From Bradyrhizobium acaciae (GTDB taxonomy: Bacteria > Pseudomonadota > Alphaproteobacteria > Rhizobiales > Xanthobacteraceae): 64,000 bases of DNA. Shown here one piece after another: positions 1 to 7,946 of this stretch. A model generated the notes under the pieces. The model searched no databases. It was not told the DNA's origin and saw only the letters and a list, made by a program, of their open reading frames with translations. The stretch is from NCBI RefSeq assembly GCF_020889785.1, contig NZ_JACMYK010000013.1, forward strand, positions 32,586 through 96,585, written 5' to 3'. Position 1 is the first letter of the stretch, and every line of letters starts with the position of its first letter. The translations under genes and the position numbers were made by a program.

Positions 1-624
1 ATCGCCGCCGAGTTCGTCCCAGACACGCTCCTGCAGGGCGTGATCGTCCGTGAACGCAAACGCGCTGAGTTGCTCAAGATCGAGTTGCTCCTCGCGGTAG
101 GCTTGCATCAGGACCGGGCTGATCACGGCAAGCTTGAGGCGCTGCCTGACCACGGCGGGCGTCACGCCGAACCGGGCGGCGATGTCGTCGGCGTTCATGC
201 CTTCCTTGGTGTGAAGGTCAAAGAACGCCTCGAACTGGTCAGCCGGGTGCATCGGCGTGCGGATGGCGTTCTCCGCAAGCGAGATTTCCGTGGCGTTGTG
301 CTCGGTATCGATGACGCAACGCACGGGCGCGTCCTTCGCGATCTCCTTGCGCTTGGCGCGAAGAAGCTGCGCAAGCCGCCTCCCCTCGCCGATAGTGACG
401 AGATAAGAGCCGGTGGGCTTGCCGTCCTTTATTTCCGGTTCGACCACGGGGCTTTGCAGCATGCCGTTGGCGGCAATGCTGGCGGCGAGCGCCTCGATGT
501 CGGCGGCGGGATGCGGCACCTTGCGGACATTGCGCGGCGACTTCTTGAGCTTGTTAAGCGGAATGTCGAGGACGGTGCCGCTTGCAGGAATCGTGATGGT
601 CTTGGTGTTGTTCTTCTTGGTCAT
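1..624 (-). CDS. ParB/RepB/Spo0J-family nuclease-like protein, 3' end beyond window
   Basis: The minus strand is open from an ATG at 624 to the window edge, giving 208 codons with no stop, so the gene is cut by the window. The product begins MTKKNNTKTITIPASG. It then has the ParB-type N-terminal region (IPLNKLKKSPRNVRK near residues 21-35, IGEGRRLAQLLRAKRK near 81-96, EISLAENAIRTPMHPADQFEAF near 115-135) and an HTH-like stretch (NADDIAARFGVTPAVVRQRLK). The GEGRR and ENxxR motifs are typical of ParB box II and box III. Family members bind centromere-like sites in partitioning or act as regulators on plasmids and ICEs. Upstream of the ATG is a GGAGAAC ribosome site. With the ArdC and DUF2958 genes behind it, the context is a mobile-element maintenance block. 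The exact role, partition or regulation, is not decided by the sequence. Confidence 0.85.
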   Translation of the reverse strand, partial: MTKKNNTKTITIPASGTVLDIPLNKLKKSPRNVRKVPHPAADIEALAASIAANGMLQSPVVEPEIKDGKPTGSYLVTIGEGRRLAQLLRAKRKEIAKDAPVRCVIDTEHNATEISLAENAIRTPMHPADQFEAFFDLHTKEGMNADDIAARFGVTPAVVRQRLKLAVISPVLMQAYREEQLDLEQLSAFAFTDDHALQERVWDELGGD

Positions 625-697
625 GATGTTCTCCATAGAGATATGAGTTGGTTTCGTTTGAATTGTTGGTAAGCAGCGGACGCCGCGCGGGATGGGC

Positions 698-1615
698 TCA
701 TGCGGCCTCCTTTTCGGAGGCCGCGCCGGGCTGGCGGGCGTTGAGAAAATCGGCGGCGGCTTGCGCATGCGCGGCGGCAGTGAAGATCGCCCGCTTGTCC
801 TCTTTGAGGACTTTCAGCCAGTGATCGATGTAACTGGCATGCTCGCCGCGAAGCACGGGGTTGAGGTCGAGCGTGGCGCATGTAAAGGCGCTGCCGAGTT
901 CGGCAACCAGTTCCTCCATCGCATAGCCCGCATCGCCGAAGCGCTTGCGGCCAAGGTCGCGGTCAAGGCGCGAAGGGTGCCGCGTCCAGTGCGTGCATTC
1001 ATGCGCAAGCGTGGCGTAATAGCTCTCGGCATCCTCGAATGCCTCGAACGGCGGCATCTGGATATGATCGGAGCCGATAGCGTAGTACGCATCCGCGCCC
1101 CCATGGCGGATATCCGCGCCAAGGGAGGCGAAATAGGTTTCGGCGCGCGCGATGCGGGGGACGGGATCGGCGACAGGCTCGGGCGTCACATAATAATGTG
1201 TAGGCAAGCCGTCGATCTGCTCGGCATTGAACACCGAATACCCCTTCATGTAGTGGATTTCGGCGCTGTTCTCCTCGCCCGTGGCCTCATTTGTTTCGGT
1301 GCGCGTGATGGAATTGGCGTAGACGGTGAGGCTGGCGCGTTCGCCTTTGCGCACGGCACCGCCAAGGTCGAGGGCTTGCTTAAAGGTCATCCAGATCGGC
1401 GAGCGATAGCCCTTCGCAAGGGACGCCATCCAGAGCGCAAGGACATTCACGCCGCGATAGGGAATGCCGTTATGGCGCAGGGGAAAGAGTACCTTCCCCG
1501 CCATGTGGTCTGCGCTCCACGGCTTGCGCCATGGCCGGACGCCGCGTTCCAGTTCGGCGATAATTTGATCGGTGATGGCTTGATAAACGTCGCGGCGGTT
1601 TGGGGTTGTCTGCAT
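698..1615 (-). CDS. ardC: ArdC-type antirestriction protein (ssDNA-binding plus zincin-like metallopeptidase)
   Basis: The product has 305 residues from the ATG at 1615. An AAGGGGG ribosome site lies just upstream, so the further-upstream in-frame start at 1666 was not used. Residues 1 to about 130 match the ArdC N-terminal domain (formerly DUF1738: DVYQAITDQIIAELERG, then YRGVNVLALW). The second half is a zincin-like domain with HECTH at residues 205-209 and a downstream Glu-rich helix (EELVAELG), as expected for the third zinc ligand. ArdC proteins travel on conjugative plasmids and ICEs. They bind single-stranded DNA and protect incoming DNA from host restriction. The gene lies between the ParB-like and DUF2958 genes on the same strand, a common trio on rhizobial mobile elements. 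Confidence 0.9.
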   Translation of the reverse strand: MQTTPNRRDVYQAITDQIIAELERGVRPWRKPWSADHMAGKVLFPLRHNGIPYRGVNVLALWMASLAKGYRSPIWMTFKQALDLGGAVRKGERASLTVYANSITRTETNEATGEENSAEIHYMKGYSVFNAEQIDGLPTHYYVTPEPVADPVPRIARAETYFASLGADIRHGGADAYYAIGSDHIQMPPFEAFEDAESYYATLAHECTHWTRHPSRLDRDLGRKRFGDAGYAMEELVAELGSAFTCATLDLNPVLRGEHASYIDHWLKVLKEDKRAIFTAAAHAQAAADFLNARQPGAASEKEAA

Positions 1616-1625
1616 GGTCGCCCCC

Positions 1626-1970
1626 TTACGCGTTGATGCGCCCGAGGCGGCGCGCCTCGTCGGCATAGGCGGAGAGGGTTTTGTCGGCGGTAAAAGAAAG
1701 GTCTCGCTCGATACCGAGGCCGCGAAAGCGAAGGCTCTCCATTTCTTCGAGGCTCACATAGCCAAGTTCAGGGCAACCCATGCCGAGATCGCAAAGGCCG
1801 AAAGCGATATCGGGATTTTCGGGATCAAGCTCGGTGAGCAGCCACGTTGCCGCGCCCCACGGGAAGAACAGCTTGACAGCGGGCTTGAAGTCGATGGTTT
1901 CTTCGCGTCCGGCGTTGGCCCTTCCGTTCGCGAGCAACGTCTCGCGGATTTCATCGGTAAGTAATTTCAT
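1626..1970 (-). CDS. DUF2958 domain protein
   Basis: A 114-residue protein starting MKLLTDEIRETLLANG at 1970 behind GGAGGCGAAG. It contains the conserved DUF2958 core: a KLFFPWGAATWLLTELDP segment, then an IAFGLCDLGMGCPELGYVSLEE segment. It ends ten bases before the ArdC start, so the two are probably co-transcribed. An in-frame extension upstream to 2150 is open but low in complexity and Arg-rich, and the strong ribosome site favours the shorter form. The molecular function of DUF2958 is unknown. The family is commonly found with ArdC and ParB-like genes on mobile elements. Confidence 0.85.
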   Translation of the reverse strand: MKLLTDEIRETLLANGRANAGREETIDFKPAVKLFFPWGAATWLLTELDPENPDIAFGLCDLGMGCPELGYVSLEEMESLRFRGLGIERDLSFTADKTLSAYADEARRLGRINA

Positions 1971-2419
1971 CTTCGCCTCCTTGTTTTCTGGGTGCAGCTG
2001 CTGCTGCACCCCTGCCCTCGTGGCGAGCAGGCGGTAGGCAAGTGCAAGGAGGGTCCGAACGCGAAGCGCCGAGGGTCCACACGAGGGCCCCGCCCTTGCG
2101 GGAGACGTGTGGAGGCGGCGCGTAGCGTTTGGATGCCTTGCGCGCGCCAAGGGCGCAGCCCTTTAGCTCTTCGCTGAAAAAAAGAAAGCGAGCGGCGTGC
2201 CGCTCTCCTTATGCGCGCGAGTGGGGATCGAAGCCGGATGGCCGAGACGCGCTTGCGGCTCGGTTCACGAGAGCCTCCCGGTGCGGCTTGCCGCACGCGC
2301 CCAAAAAGCGGGAAAAACTCGATCTTTGATGGGGAAACTGTGAATTCGACTCACGGCCCGCCTGACGACTCGCCTACACTGCGTGCCCGCTTGGCGGTCT
2401 TTTCCTTCACGGGCCCATT
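1971..2419. other. Intergenic region with a hairpin upstream of the DUF2958 operon
   Basis: No gene is supported here. The notable structure is a perfect inverted repeat at 1991-2010, with GGTGCAGC and GCTGCACC arms of 8 bases around a 4-base loop, 21 bases upstream of the DUF2958 start. It could be an operator or leader hairpin for the minus-strand operon. The remainder shows only short open frames of Arg-rich composition on both strands. Confidence 0.4.
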
Positions 2420-3268
2420 GTGGATTTTGCGAACAAGCCTCTTCCGCGCGAAACGCTTACCTTCGATGTCGTTGACGACCTCGTGGGGGCCCATTTGCGC
2501 GGCAGGCTCAAGGGAGCGCCCCAGGTTCGATACGCGGCGACGGAAGTTTGTCCGCTCATCGAGCTCATGATGGAATCGAACAACGGCAGAACAGGCCCGC
2601 TGCTGCAAACACCGTGGCTGGATTCAGTAACGCAACTCGATTTTCGCAACGCCCTTGCAAGCAACCAGAACCTTTGGCTCGACGACGCGCGGCTCCGCGG
2701 CTTCATGCGCACGACGTTCGATCCCCGTGTCGAGGCCGACGATGTCCAGCGCAATCGCTTTCTCTTCGCGGCGCGGACGGCGGCGGAAACGTCCGGCCTC
2801 GTCAAGCCCGTCGCGCAAAGCCTGACGGCCGCGCTTCGTGAAATGGAATCCAACATCCACGAGCATTCCGGCGCGTCATCGACCGGCATTCTCGCGTTTC
2901 AGGCGCGACCATCCGCCTTCGAGTTCGTCGCCGCCGACTGCGGGTTGGGTATCCTTGCGACCCTGCGCGAAGATGAAGAGTTCGCCGATCTCACCGACCA
3001 TGGCCTTGCGATGCACGCGGCCTTGCAGGAAAACGTGTCGCGGTACGGGCGCATGTCGGGGCACGGCAACGGTTTCCGTGATCTGTTCCTGGGCCTTGCG
3101 CATCTCAACGCTGACCTACGGTTTCGTTCAGGTGATCACGCGTTGCTCATCAGCGGCCCGCAGCCCGAGCTGAAAACCGCGCGGCTCGCACAGAAGGCGC
3201 CGTTCAAGGGATTTCTCGCCGCCGTCCGCTGCCAAGCCATGATGCCGGGATCGGATACGCGTCACTAA
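2420..3268 (+). CDS. GHKL (histidine-kinase-like) ATP-binding protein, RsbW-like
   Basis: A 282-residue protein. Its C-terminal half carries the Bergerat ATP-binding motifs: an N box near residues 141-150 (EMESNIHEHS, Asn145), a G1-type DxGxG near 173-177 (DCGLG), and a GHGNGF loop near 214-219. There is no histidine phosphoacceptor domain and no membrane segment. This organisation recalls anti-sigma-factor kinases and other stand-alone HATPase_c proteins. The start is uncertain: GTG at 2420 is the first conventional start after an in-frame stop at 2363, and no good ribosome site is visible. It is transcribed towards the STAS-like operon at 3284-5315. GHKL plus STAS-like genes as neighbours suggests a partner-switching pair, which is inference. 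Confidence 0.7.
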   Translation: MDFANKPLPRETLTFDVVDDLVGAHLRGRLKGAPQVRYAATEVCPLIELMMESNNGRTGPLLQTPWLDSVTQLDFRNALASNQNLWLDDARLRGFMRTTFDPRVEADDVQRNRFLFAARTAAETSGLVKPVAQSLTAALREMESNIHEHSGASSTGILAFQARPSAFEFVAADCGLGILATLREDEEFADLTDHGLAMHAALQENVSRYGRMSGHGNGFRDLFLGLAHLNADLRFRSGDHALLISGPQPELKTARLAQKAPFKGFLAAVRCQAMMPGSDTRH

Positions 3269-3283
3269 GCAGCCGTGTTGCGC

Positions 3284-4396
3284 TTAACGCAGCACGCTCT
3301 CGATCCGCGCCTTCATGGTGGCGAGGTTGTCGACCAGGAGGCCGTCGATCGGCTGGCCGTGCAACGTCAACTCGGGATACTTTTTCATCTTGCCGTCGTT
3401 GCCGAGATAGAGGCGCTGCCGGTACACCGCGTTCATGAAGGCCGAGGTGTCGATGTAGGTTACGCGGTGAAAGGCGGCGGCCAGCTGCGGCAGCACCGTG
3501 ATGCCGCCGACCATGGTCAGGCTGAGGGGCCGGCCCGCGCCCGCCGCGATTTTCGAGAGTTCTTCCACATGGAAGGGAAGCCGCTTGCGCCACGACGCCC
3601 CGGTCTTGAATTCAAAGGCGACGTCGGTCACCTCCGGGCGCTCCGCGATGAACGCGCCGAGGCGGGCGTAATCCGTCGGCGTGCGGGCATTGAGATGGTA
3701 GGCGCCCGGAACGCCGGCAGCGACGATCTCCTGCCATGCCTTGCCGATGCGCTTCATGGCGTGCATGTCGTTGTAACGGACCTCGTCGGTGAACATGGAA
3801 TAGTTTGGCCCGGTGATGAGCGCGACGCCGAGCGCGCGCAGGCCAGCGAGGATGGGAATGCGGCGTTCGCTCAGCTTCCACCACGCCTCGATGGGCTTAT
3901 CCCGGCCGCTGCCGATCAGGACAATGCGCGTATGCGGGCCGATGCCGAAGGTCGCCTCGACGGCGGCGCGGCTGGTGAACCGCAGCCGTCCATCCGGCGT
4001 GTGGAAGCGGCGCAGCGGCAGCGCCACGGCCTCGATGTCGAGCGGCACCGCGCGGCGATTGCCGTGATAAATGTAGGGAACATAGGCCGGGAGTGGCTCC
4101 GCCGGGCGCGGCGCGGCGCGGGGAATGTTGTCGAGCTCGAGACCATTGACCTCGCGCCACCGTTCACGGAAGCCGACCGGGTTGTTGGGGCACATGCCGT
4201 CGCAAGTCGCGGGATTGCCGCAGCAATCGTCGAGGCAGGAAAACGCATCCTGCCGCTTGCGGATGCCGCCGCAGGTGCCGAGATCGGGACAACCGAGGCA
4301 ACCCAGCGCCATCGGCAAGGCTTCGCCTTCGTCCCAGCGGCGGCGCTGGCGGCGGAGGTTCGGCGTAGCCGGTTGTTCCTGCGGACGGGTGATCAC
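3284..4396 (-). CDS. Cys-rich DUF4417-like protein of unknown function
   Basis: A 370-residue protein starting at a GTG at 4396 that overlaps the stop of the preceding gene (GTGA). The N-terminal part has eight cysteines in about 37 residues (positions 33, 36, 42, 54, 58, 59, 65, 69). This looks like a metal or Fe-S binding cluster. The remaining 300 residues form an alternating alpha/beta domain with conserved-looking segments such as ITGPNYSMFTDEVRYND, AYHLNARTPTDYARLG and LSLTMVGGI. These resemble the DUF4417 type, but the match is from memory and tentative. It is the last gene of a three-gene operon. No catalytic function can be assigned. Confidence 0.65.
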   Translation of the reverse strand: MITRPQEQPATPNLRRQRRRWDEGEALPMALGCLGCPDLGTCGGIRKRQDAFSCLDDCCGNPATCDGMCPNNPVGFRERWREVNGLELDNIPRAAPRPAEPLPAYVPYIYHGNRRAVPLDIEAVALPLRRFHTPDGRLRFTSRAAVEATFGIGPHTRIVLIGSGRDKPIEAWWKLSERRIPILAGLRALGVALITGPNYSMFTDEVRYNDMHAMKRIGKAWQEIVAAGVPGAYHLNARTPTDYARLGAFIAERPEVTDVAFEFKTGASWRKRLPFHVEELSKIAAGAGRPLSLTMVGGITVLPQLAAAFHRVTYIDTSAFMNAVYRQRLYLGNDGKMKKYPELTLHGQPIDGLLVDNLATMKARIESVLR

Positions 4397-4743
4397 TCGC
4401 AAATTCCGACCTCCAAGGTTTGGCTGAGGGGCTGCACCGACGTGATTTCGCCTTCGCAGATACCGGCACCGGAGCGCAGGATGGCGACGAACTCGGCCGG
4501 TGCATTTGGGCATTCGGCGATGACGACATTGAGCCGCTGCACAATCACCTTGTTGTTCACCACGCGGAGCATGACCTTCTCGCCAAGCTTCGCGGTGACC
4601 TCGCCGCACATATCGGCGCGTGCCGTGCGCGCGATGATCGGCACGTCGCGGCTGAACAGCGTCGGCGAATGCATCTCGACCAGGCGGCGGTCGAGCACGC
4701 GATTGAAAGCGGGAGCCGCATTACGGATAAAGTCGAGACCCAT
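4393..4743 (-). CDS. Small hypothetical protein of the STAS-like operon
   Basis: A 116-residue protein, start ATG at 4743, sharing ATGA with the stop of the STAS-like gene and GTGA with the start of the Cys-rich gene. It begins MGLDFIRNAAPAFNRVLDRR and has a beta-rich middle (GEKVMLRVVNNKVIVQRLN). I do not recognise the family. Translational overlap at both ends implies that its amount is coupled to the two neighbours, consistent with an adaptor or subunit role, which is inference. Confidence 0.65.
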   Translation of the reverse strand: MGLDFIRNAAPAFNRVLDRRLVEMHSPTLFSRDVPIIARTARADMCGEVTAKLGEKVMLRVVNNKVIVQRLNVVIAECPNAPAEFVAILRSGAGICEGEITSVQPLSQTLEVGICE

Positions 4744-5315
4744 CAGGCAACCTCCAGAACAGGCCGGTACCGTTTGGTCCGGCCCTGCAAGATCTCGACA
4801 ACGAGGCTTTTCGCGGCCAGCGACGAGAGACGGTTATTCCATGCGGTCGCGCCGACGGCGTCGACATTGCGTGTTTCCTCGTGCAGCTGTGCGGCGGTGG
4901 TTTCGCGCTTCGCGCTGACCAGCTTCAACGTCTCCAGCAGCTTCTCGTCGAGCCGCCCGCAGAGCTGCACATCGGCAATGTTGCCTGAAGCATCGGTAAC
5001 GCAGGTCAGGAACGCATCGCCCGACCGGCCCAGCATCTCCTCGATCTCTTCGCGCACCTTCTCGTTCAGGTTGGCGGCGACGGCGTAGCCGGGATGGCGG
5101 CGCATGCGCAGATGGTCGCGCAGCGGCATCAGAACTTCATTGAGGTAGGAGGATGTGGCGAGGTCGACGCCAGCGAAGTCGAGCAGGACGATGGCGGGCT
5201 CGGTCAGTTCGGGAAACTGTTCGAGCGCGGTGACGAAGGCACGTTTGCCGGAAAGCCGCCCCGCGAGAATGGGGTCGATACCGGGGCGGATCATGGGAAG
5301 GCTGATGACGTTCAT
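4743..5315 (-). CDS. STAS-like (DUF4325-type) protein
   Basis: A 190-residue protein, first gene of the minus operon. Residues about 41-62 (AIVLLDFAGVDLATSSYLNEVL) match the core strand-helix of STAS-like DUF4325 proteins, in which a hydrophobic strand ending in D-F-x-G-V/I is followed by a Ser-rich helix. The C-terminal part (TAAQLHEETRNVDAVGATAWNNRLSSLAAKSLVVEILQGRTKRYRPV) looks like a winged helix. The protein may therefore combine a partner-switch module with DNA binding. The ATG at 5315 lies directly behind an inverted repeat (5317-5340) that could be an autoregulatory operator. Confidence 0.7.
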   Translation of the reverse strand: MNVISLPMIRPGIDPILAGRLSGKRAFVTALEQFPELTEPAIVLLDFAGVDLATSSYLNEVLMPLRDHLRMRRHPGYAVAANLNEKVREEIEEMLGRSGDAFLTCVTDASGNIADVQLCGRLDEKLLETLKLVSAKRETTAAQLHEETRNVDAVGATAWNNRLSSLAAKSLVVEILQGRTKRYRPVLEVA

Positions 5316-5316
5316 T

Positions 5317-5372
5317 TATCTCACTGCATTGAATGAGATATATATAGTGGGTCGACGCCTCGCCAGCAACAA
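5317..5372 (-). promoter_or_regulatory. Candidate promoter/operator of the STAS-like operon
   Basis: Reading on the minus strand, TTGTTG (5372-5367) and ACTATA (5348-5343) are separated by 18 bases, a plausible -35/-10 pair. Immediately downstream, TATCTCA and TGAGATA form a 7-base inverted repeat with a 10-base spacer (5317-5340), ending two bases before the start codon at 5315. A protein bound here would cover the transcription start and the ribosome site. It could equally act as an RNA hairpin. Confidence 0.4.
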
Positions 5373-5597
5373 CTATTTGTGCCGGCCGGAATCCTTGGCA
5401 GTTTCAAGGACTTGCGGGAGGGAGTGTCTGCAAGCCGGAACCTGCCTGACCCAGAGACCGGCGTTCGGCCCGGAATCGGTCGGAGCGAGTTGTCAGGCCT
5501 AAGCTCGGCGCGGCGCGTCGCCCAGCACCGCTTCCGGCCTTCACCGTGCACAGATGGGCTTGCGGAATTCGATATTAAGGGGTTGCACTTCCAGATC

Positions 5598-7919
5598 CTA
5601 TGACAGGCCGAGATACCGAAGCAGCCGAGGTCCATAGTTATTGACTGCGTTACCGGCGCGCCGTGCACAGGCGATTGCTTGCGGCAGGTCCTTGTCCGTT
5701 CCGATTCCCCACGCCTTCACATAGGCGAGGTCGGCATTCAGCATGCGGCTAACGGGCCCATGCAAATCCGCCTGATGTGCAATCTGCACACCATACGTCA
5801 ACAGCTTCGCACCAGCCGCAATGGAAGCCGCATCGCGCGGCGGCGCGTTGAGCAGAAGGTAAGATGCTTCCTTGCAAAACAGGCACAGCGCCTTCGGAGA
5901 CGACGAGGTCGCGAGGCGGCTCACATTGTTCGGCAGCAATGCAAGTTGGTCCGGCGTAAGCAAGGCGTGCAAATCCCCGGCGATAGCTTCGAGGGAGACC
6001 GACGCTCCCGGCGCGAGGGGCACCGCGTGGCCCGTTCTCGCTGGAACATCGGCTGGCGGTGGCGCCGGGGCGTGCGGAGGCTCGACGATCGGCGTTCCCG
6101 TGGCGGGATCGCTGTTCGGCGGCGGTGAGGCCGGCGAGCCAGTGGAAGTATGGCCCCACCAGCTTTGCAGATACTCGTGCGCGAACTGCATCGCGCTTGC
6201 GCCGAGCGCACCGCCGAGGGCACCCATAAGCGCGCCCTCGATAAGCGCTTTTCGTTTCCACCCCTCTTCTTGTTTCTTGGCACCGCCAAAGGCCGCCGTC
6301 ACCGCTAAGCGCGACGCCGCACCTGCCGCAGCGCCTGCAATCATTGCCGTGCCAATGACGGTGACGATGCCGGGCGTCGTGGCGACAAACGCCGCCATGG
6401 CAAATTGAGCACCGAGACGGACGGCCGCGCCGGTAGCCGCGCCTAAGATCATCGTCGGCAGCTTATCCTTGGCCCAAGCGAAGATGGTCTTGGCGTATTT
6501 CCACTGCTCGCGCACGGTTGGCTGCGTTACCGGAGCCGGCCGTGCTTGCGTGGTATCCGTGCGCGGCATCGCAGCCGGAGCCGGCGGCGATGAAGCGATA
6601 GGTCGTGCTTGGGCGCCACCATTTGGCGGCGCGAATAGAGGCGAGCTTGCTGAAGGGGGTTGCGCTGGCGCTGCCGGTGGCGCGGCTATCGGGGGAGCGG
6701 CGCGCTGACGTTCTTTCACCTCAAGCGGAACTACGGCTTCATTGTCTGCGACCACAGGCGGAGTGACAACAGGCCCGGGCTGCTCGTCAGCAACCTCATG
6801 TGTGACCGGCGGTTTCGCGGCAGCGATCTTGGCTACGACCGCATCTTCAGTATCGCCGGGCTCATAGCCGATCTCGGTGACACCGTTGCTTATTAGCGCA
6901 TCAAGATCACGCAGGGCGTTACGCGCGCGCTTTAGTTTTTCAGTATGCGGGTTGGCCCCGTCTGCGCCGTTCTGATCCTGGAATTCCCGTGCGGCGCTGA
7001 GGTACCCTTGCCATTGCTCCCGTATGAAAGCCTTGGCCTTCTCGATATTCGTTACCTGTGCCTCAACCTCACCGGGCTTCGATAGCGTCCGCTGGAATGC
7101 AAGACGAAATCCCATGCGGTCACCGGCGAAAGCGACACCCGGCATAAGTTGCGCACGTATTTCGGCAATCCGCTTCACAGCCTCTTCATAGGCTTCGGGG
7201 CGCGCTTTCGCGAAAACGATTTTCTTCACGCCGTGCTTCTTGAGCATGCTCAGCGCGGAATGGAGCAACATGCAGGCGTGATTTGATTCCGTCTCCCACC
7301 GATGGGCGTTTTCTTCGCCGCGAAGGGCGTGCTCGCCAGCCCGCTCCATATGGAGGGTCATCCGGCGGCCATAGAATTCGTGAAGCTCTTCCGTAAAGTA
7401 GGGCTTGATGTCGAAGTCCCCCGCTGTGGCCTCGGCTCGCTCCTGGGCGGCGCGGATATCCTTCTCGAATTCGCGCGCAAGGGCGAAGTAAGGCGGCTCC
7501 TGACCGGGCGCGAGTGTTTCCCGGATCACCATATTCTGGCGTTGCAGGGCGTCGACCCATCCGGCTGCGGACAGCAGAGGCTCCATCATCTCTTTCAGGA
7601 AGGCGTCGCCATGATGGAAAGGATAGAGGAAGGCTCGTTTTAACGGTGCGGACATCAGGATGTATCCGGCGTCGGTCGTGAGCTCGACGAAACCGGCGTT
7701 GGGCAAGAGTCCCTTCGTGCTCACGAGGCCGCGCGCATCTGTCTCTTTAAGAACCGCCTTCCGGTAATCGATTTCGCGCACGCGATTGAGAAAGGAATCG
7801 GCATAACCGCCCGACAACTTCGCGAGCTTGGCAAACCCGGGGAGGAGATCGACAAGGTCGCTCCAAAGCGCGCCCTTGCTGCCATTCTCGGTCTTCTTGT
7901 CATTTGCTGATTCAGTCAT
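5598..7919 (-). CDS. Large uncharacterised protein with Pro-rich linker, glycine-rich membrane segments and Sel1-like tail
   Basis: A 773-residue protein, last gene of a four-gene minus operon. Residues 1 to about 350 are a mostly helical cytoplasmic domain (VDLLPGFAKLAKLSGGYADSF; Glu/Arg-rich helices). Next comes a Pro/Ala linker (about 390-480). Then there are two glycine/alanine-rich hydrophobic stretches, MILGAATGAAVRLGAQFAMA with ATTPGIVTVIGTAMIAGAAA, and ALMGALGGALGASAM, of glycine-zipper type. A second Pro-rich linker follows. The last ~120 residues contain a tetratricopeptide/Sel1-like repeat (ADLAYVKAWGIGTDKDLPQA). There is no signal peptide. The gene starts 27 bases after the 830-residue protein ends. 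I do not recognise a family. Membrane association and scaffolding are inferences. Confidence 0.75.
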   Translation of the reverse strand: MTESANDKKTENGSKGALWSDLVDLLPGFAKLAKLSGGYADSFLNRVREIDYRKAVLKETDARGLVSTKGLLPNAGFVELTTDAGYILMSAPLKRAFLYPFHHGDAFLKEMMEPLLSAAGWVDALQRQNMVIRETLAPGQEPPYFALAREFEKDIRAAQERAEATAGDFDIKPYFTEELHEFYGRRMTLHMERAGEHALRGEENAHRWETESNHACMLLHSALSMLKKHGVKKIVFAKARPEAYEEAVKRIAEIRAQLMPGVAFAGDRMGFRLAFQRTLSKPGEVEAQVTNIEKAKAFIREQWQGYLSAAREFQDQNGADGANPHTEKLKRARNALRDLDALISNGVTEIGYEPGDTEDAVVAKIAAAKPPVTHEVADEQPGPVVTPPVVADNEAVVPLEVKERQRAAPPIAAPPAAPAQPPSASSPLFAPPNGGAQARPIASSPPAPAAMPRTDTTQARPAPVTQPTVREQWKYAKTIFAWAKDKLPTMILGAATGAAVRLGAQFAMAAFVATTPGIVTVIGTAMIAGAAAGAASRLAVTAAFGGAKKQEEGWKRKALIEGALMGALGGALGASAMQFAHEYLQSWWGHTSTGSPASPPPNSDPATGTPIVEPPHAPAPPPADVPARTGHAVPLAPGASVSLEAIAGDLHALLTPDQLALLPNNVSRLATSSSPKALCLFCKEASYLLLNAPPRDAASIAAGAKLLTYGVQIAHQADLHGPVSRMLNADLAYVKAWGIGTDKDLPQAIACARRAGNAVNNYGPRLLRYLGLS

Positions 7920-7946
7920 GGCCGTCTCTTTTCACAATCATTTTGG

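Noticed and set aside
40..672. Plus-strand 210-residue frame at the window start
   Set aside because: It is antisense to the ParB-like gene, has an Arg-rich composition and no motif. The ParB reading on the minus strand explains the region.
692..1636. Plus-strand 314-residue frame over the ArdC gene
   Set aside because: Antisense shadow; the HECTH and ArdC signatures are on the minus strand.
3275..4918. Plus-strand 547-residue frame over the STAS-like operon
   Set aside because: It overlaps two genes on the opposite strand that are linked by ATGA and GTGA overlaps, and it has no recognisable domain.
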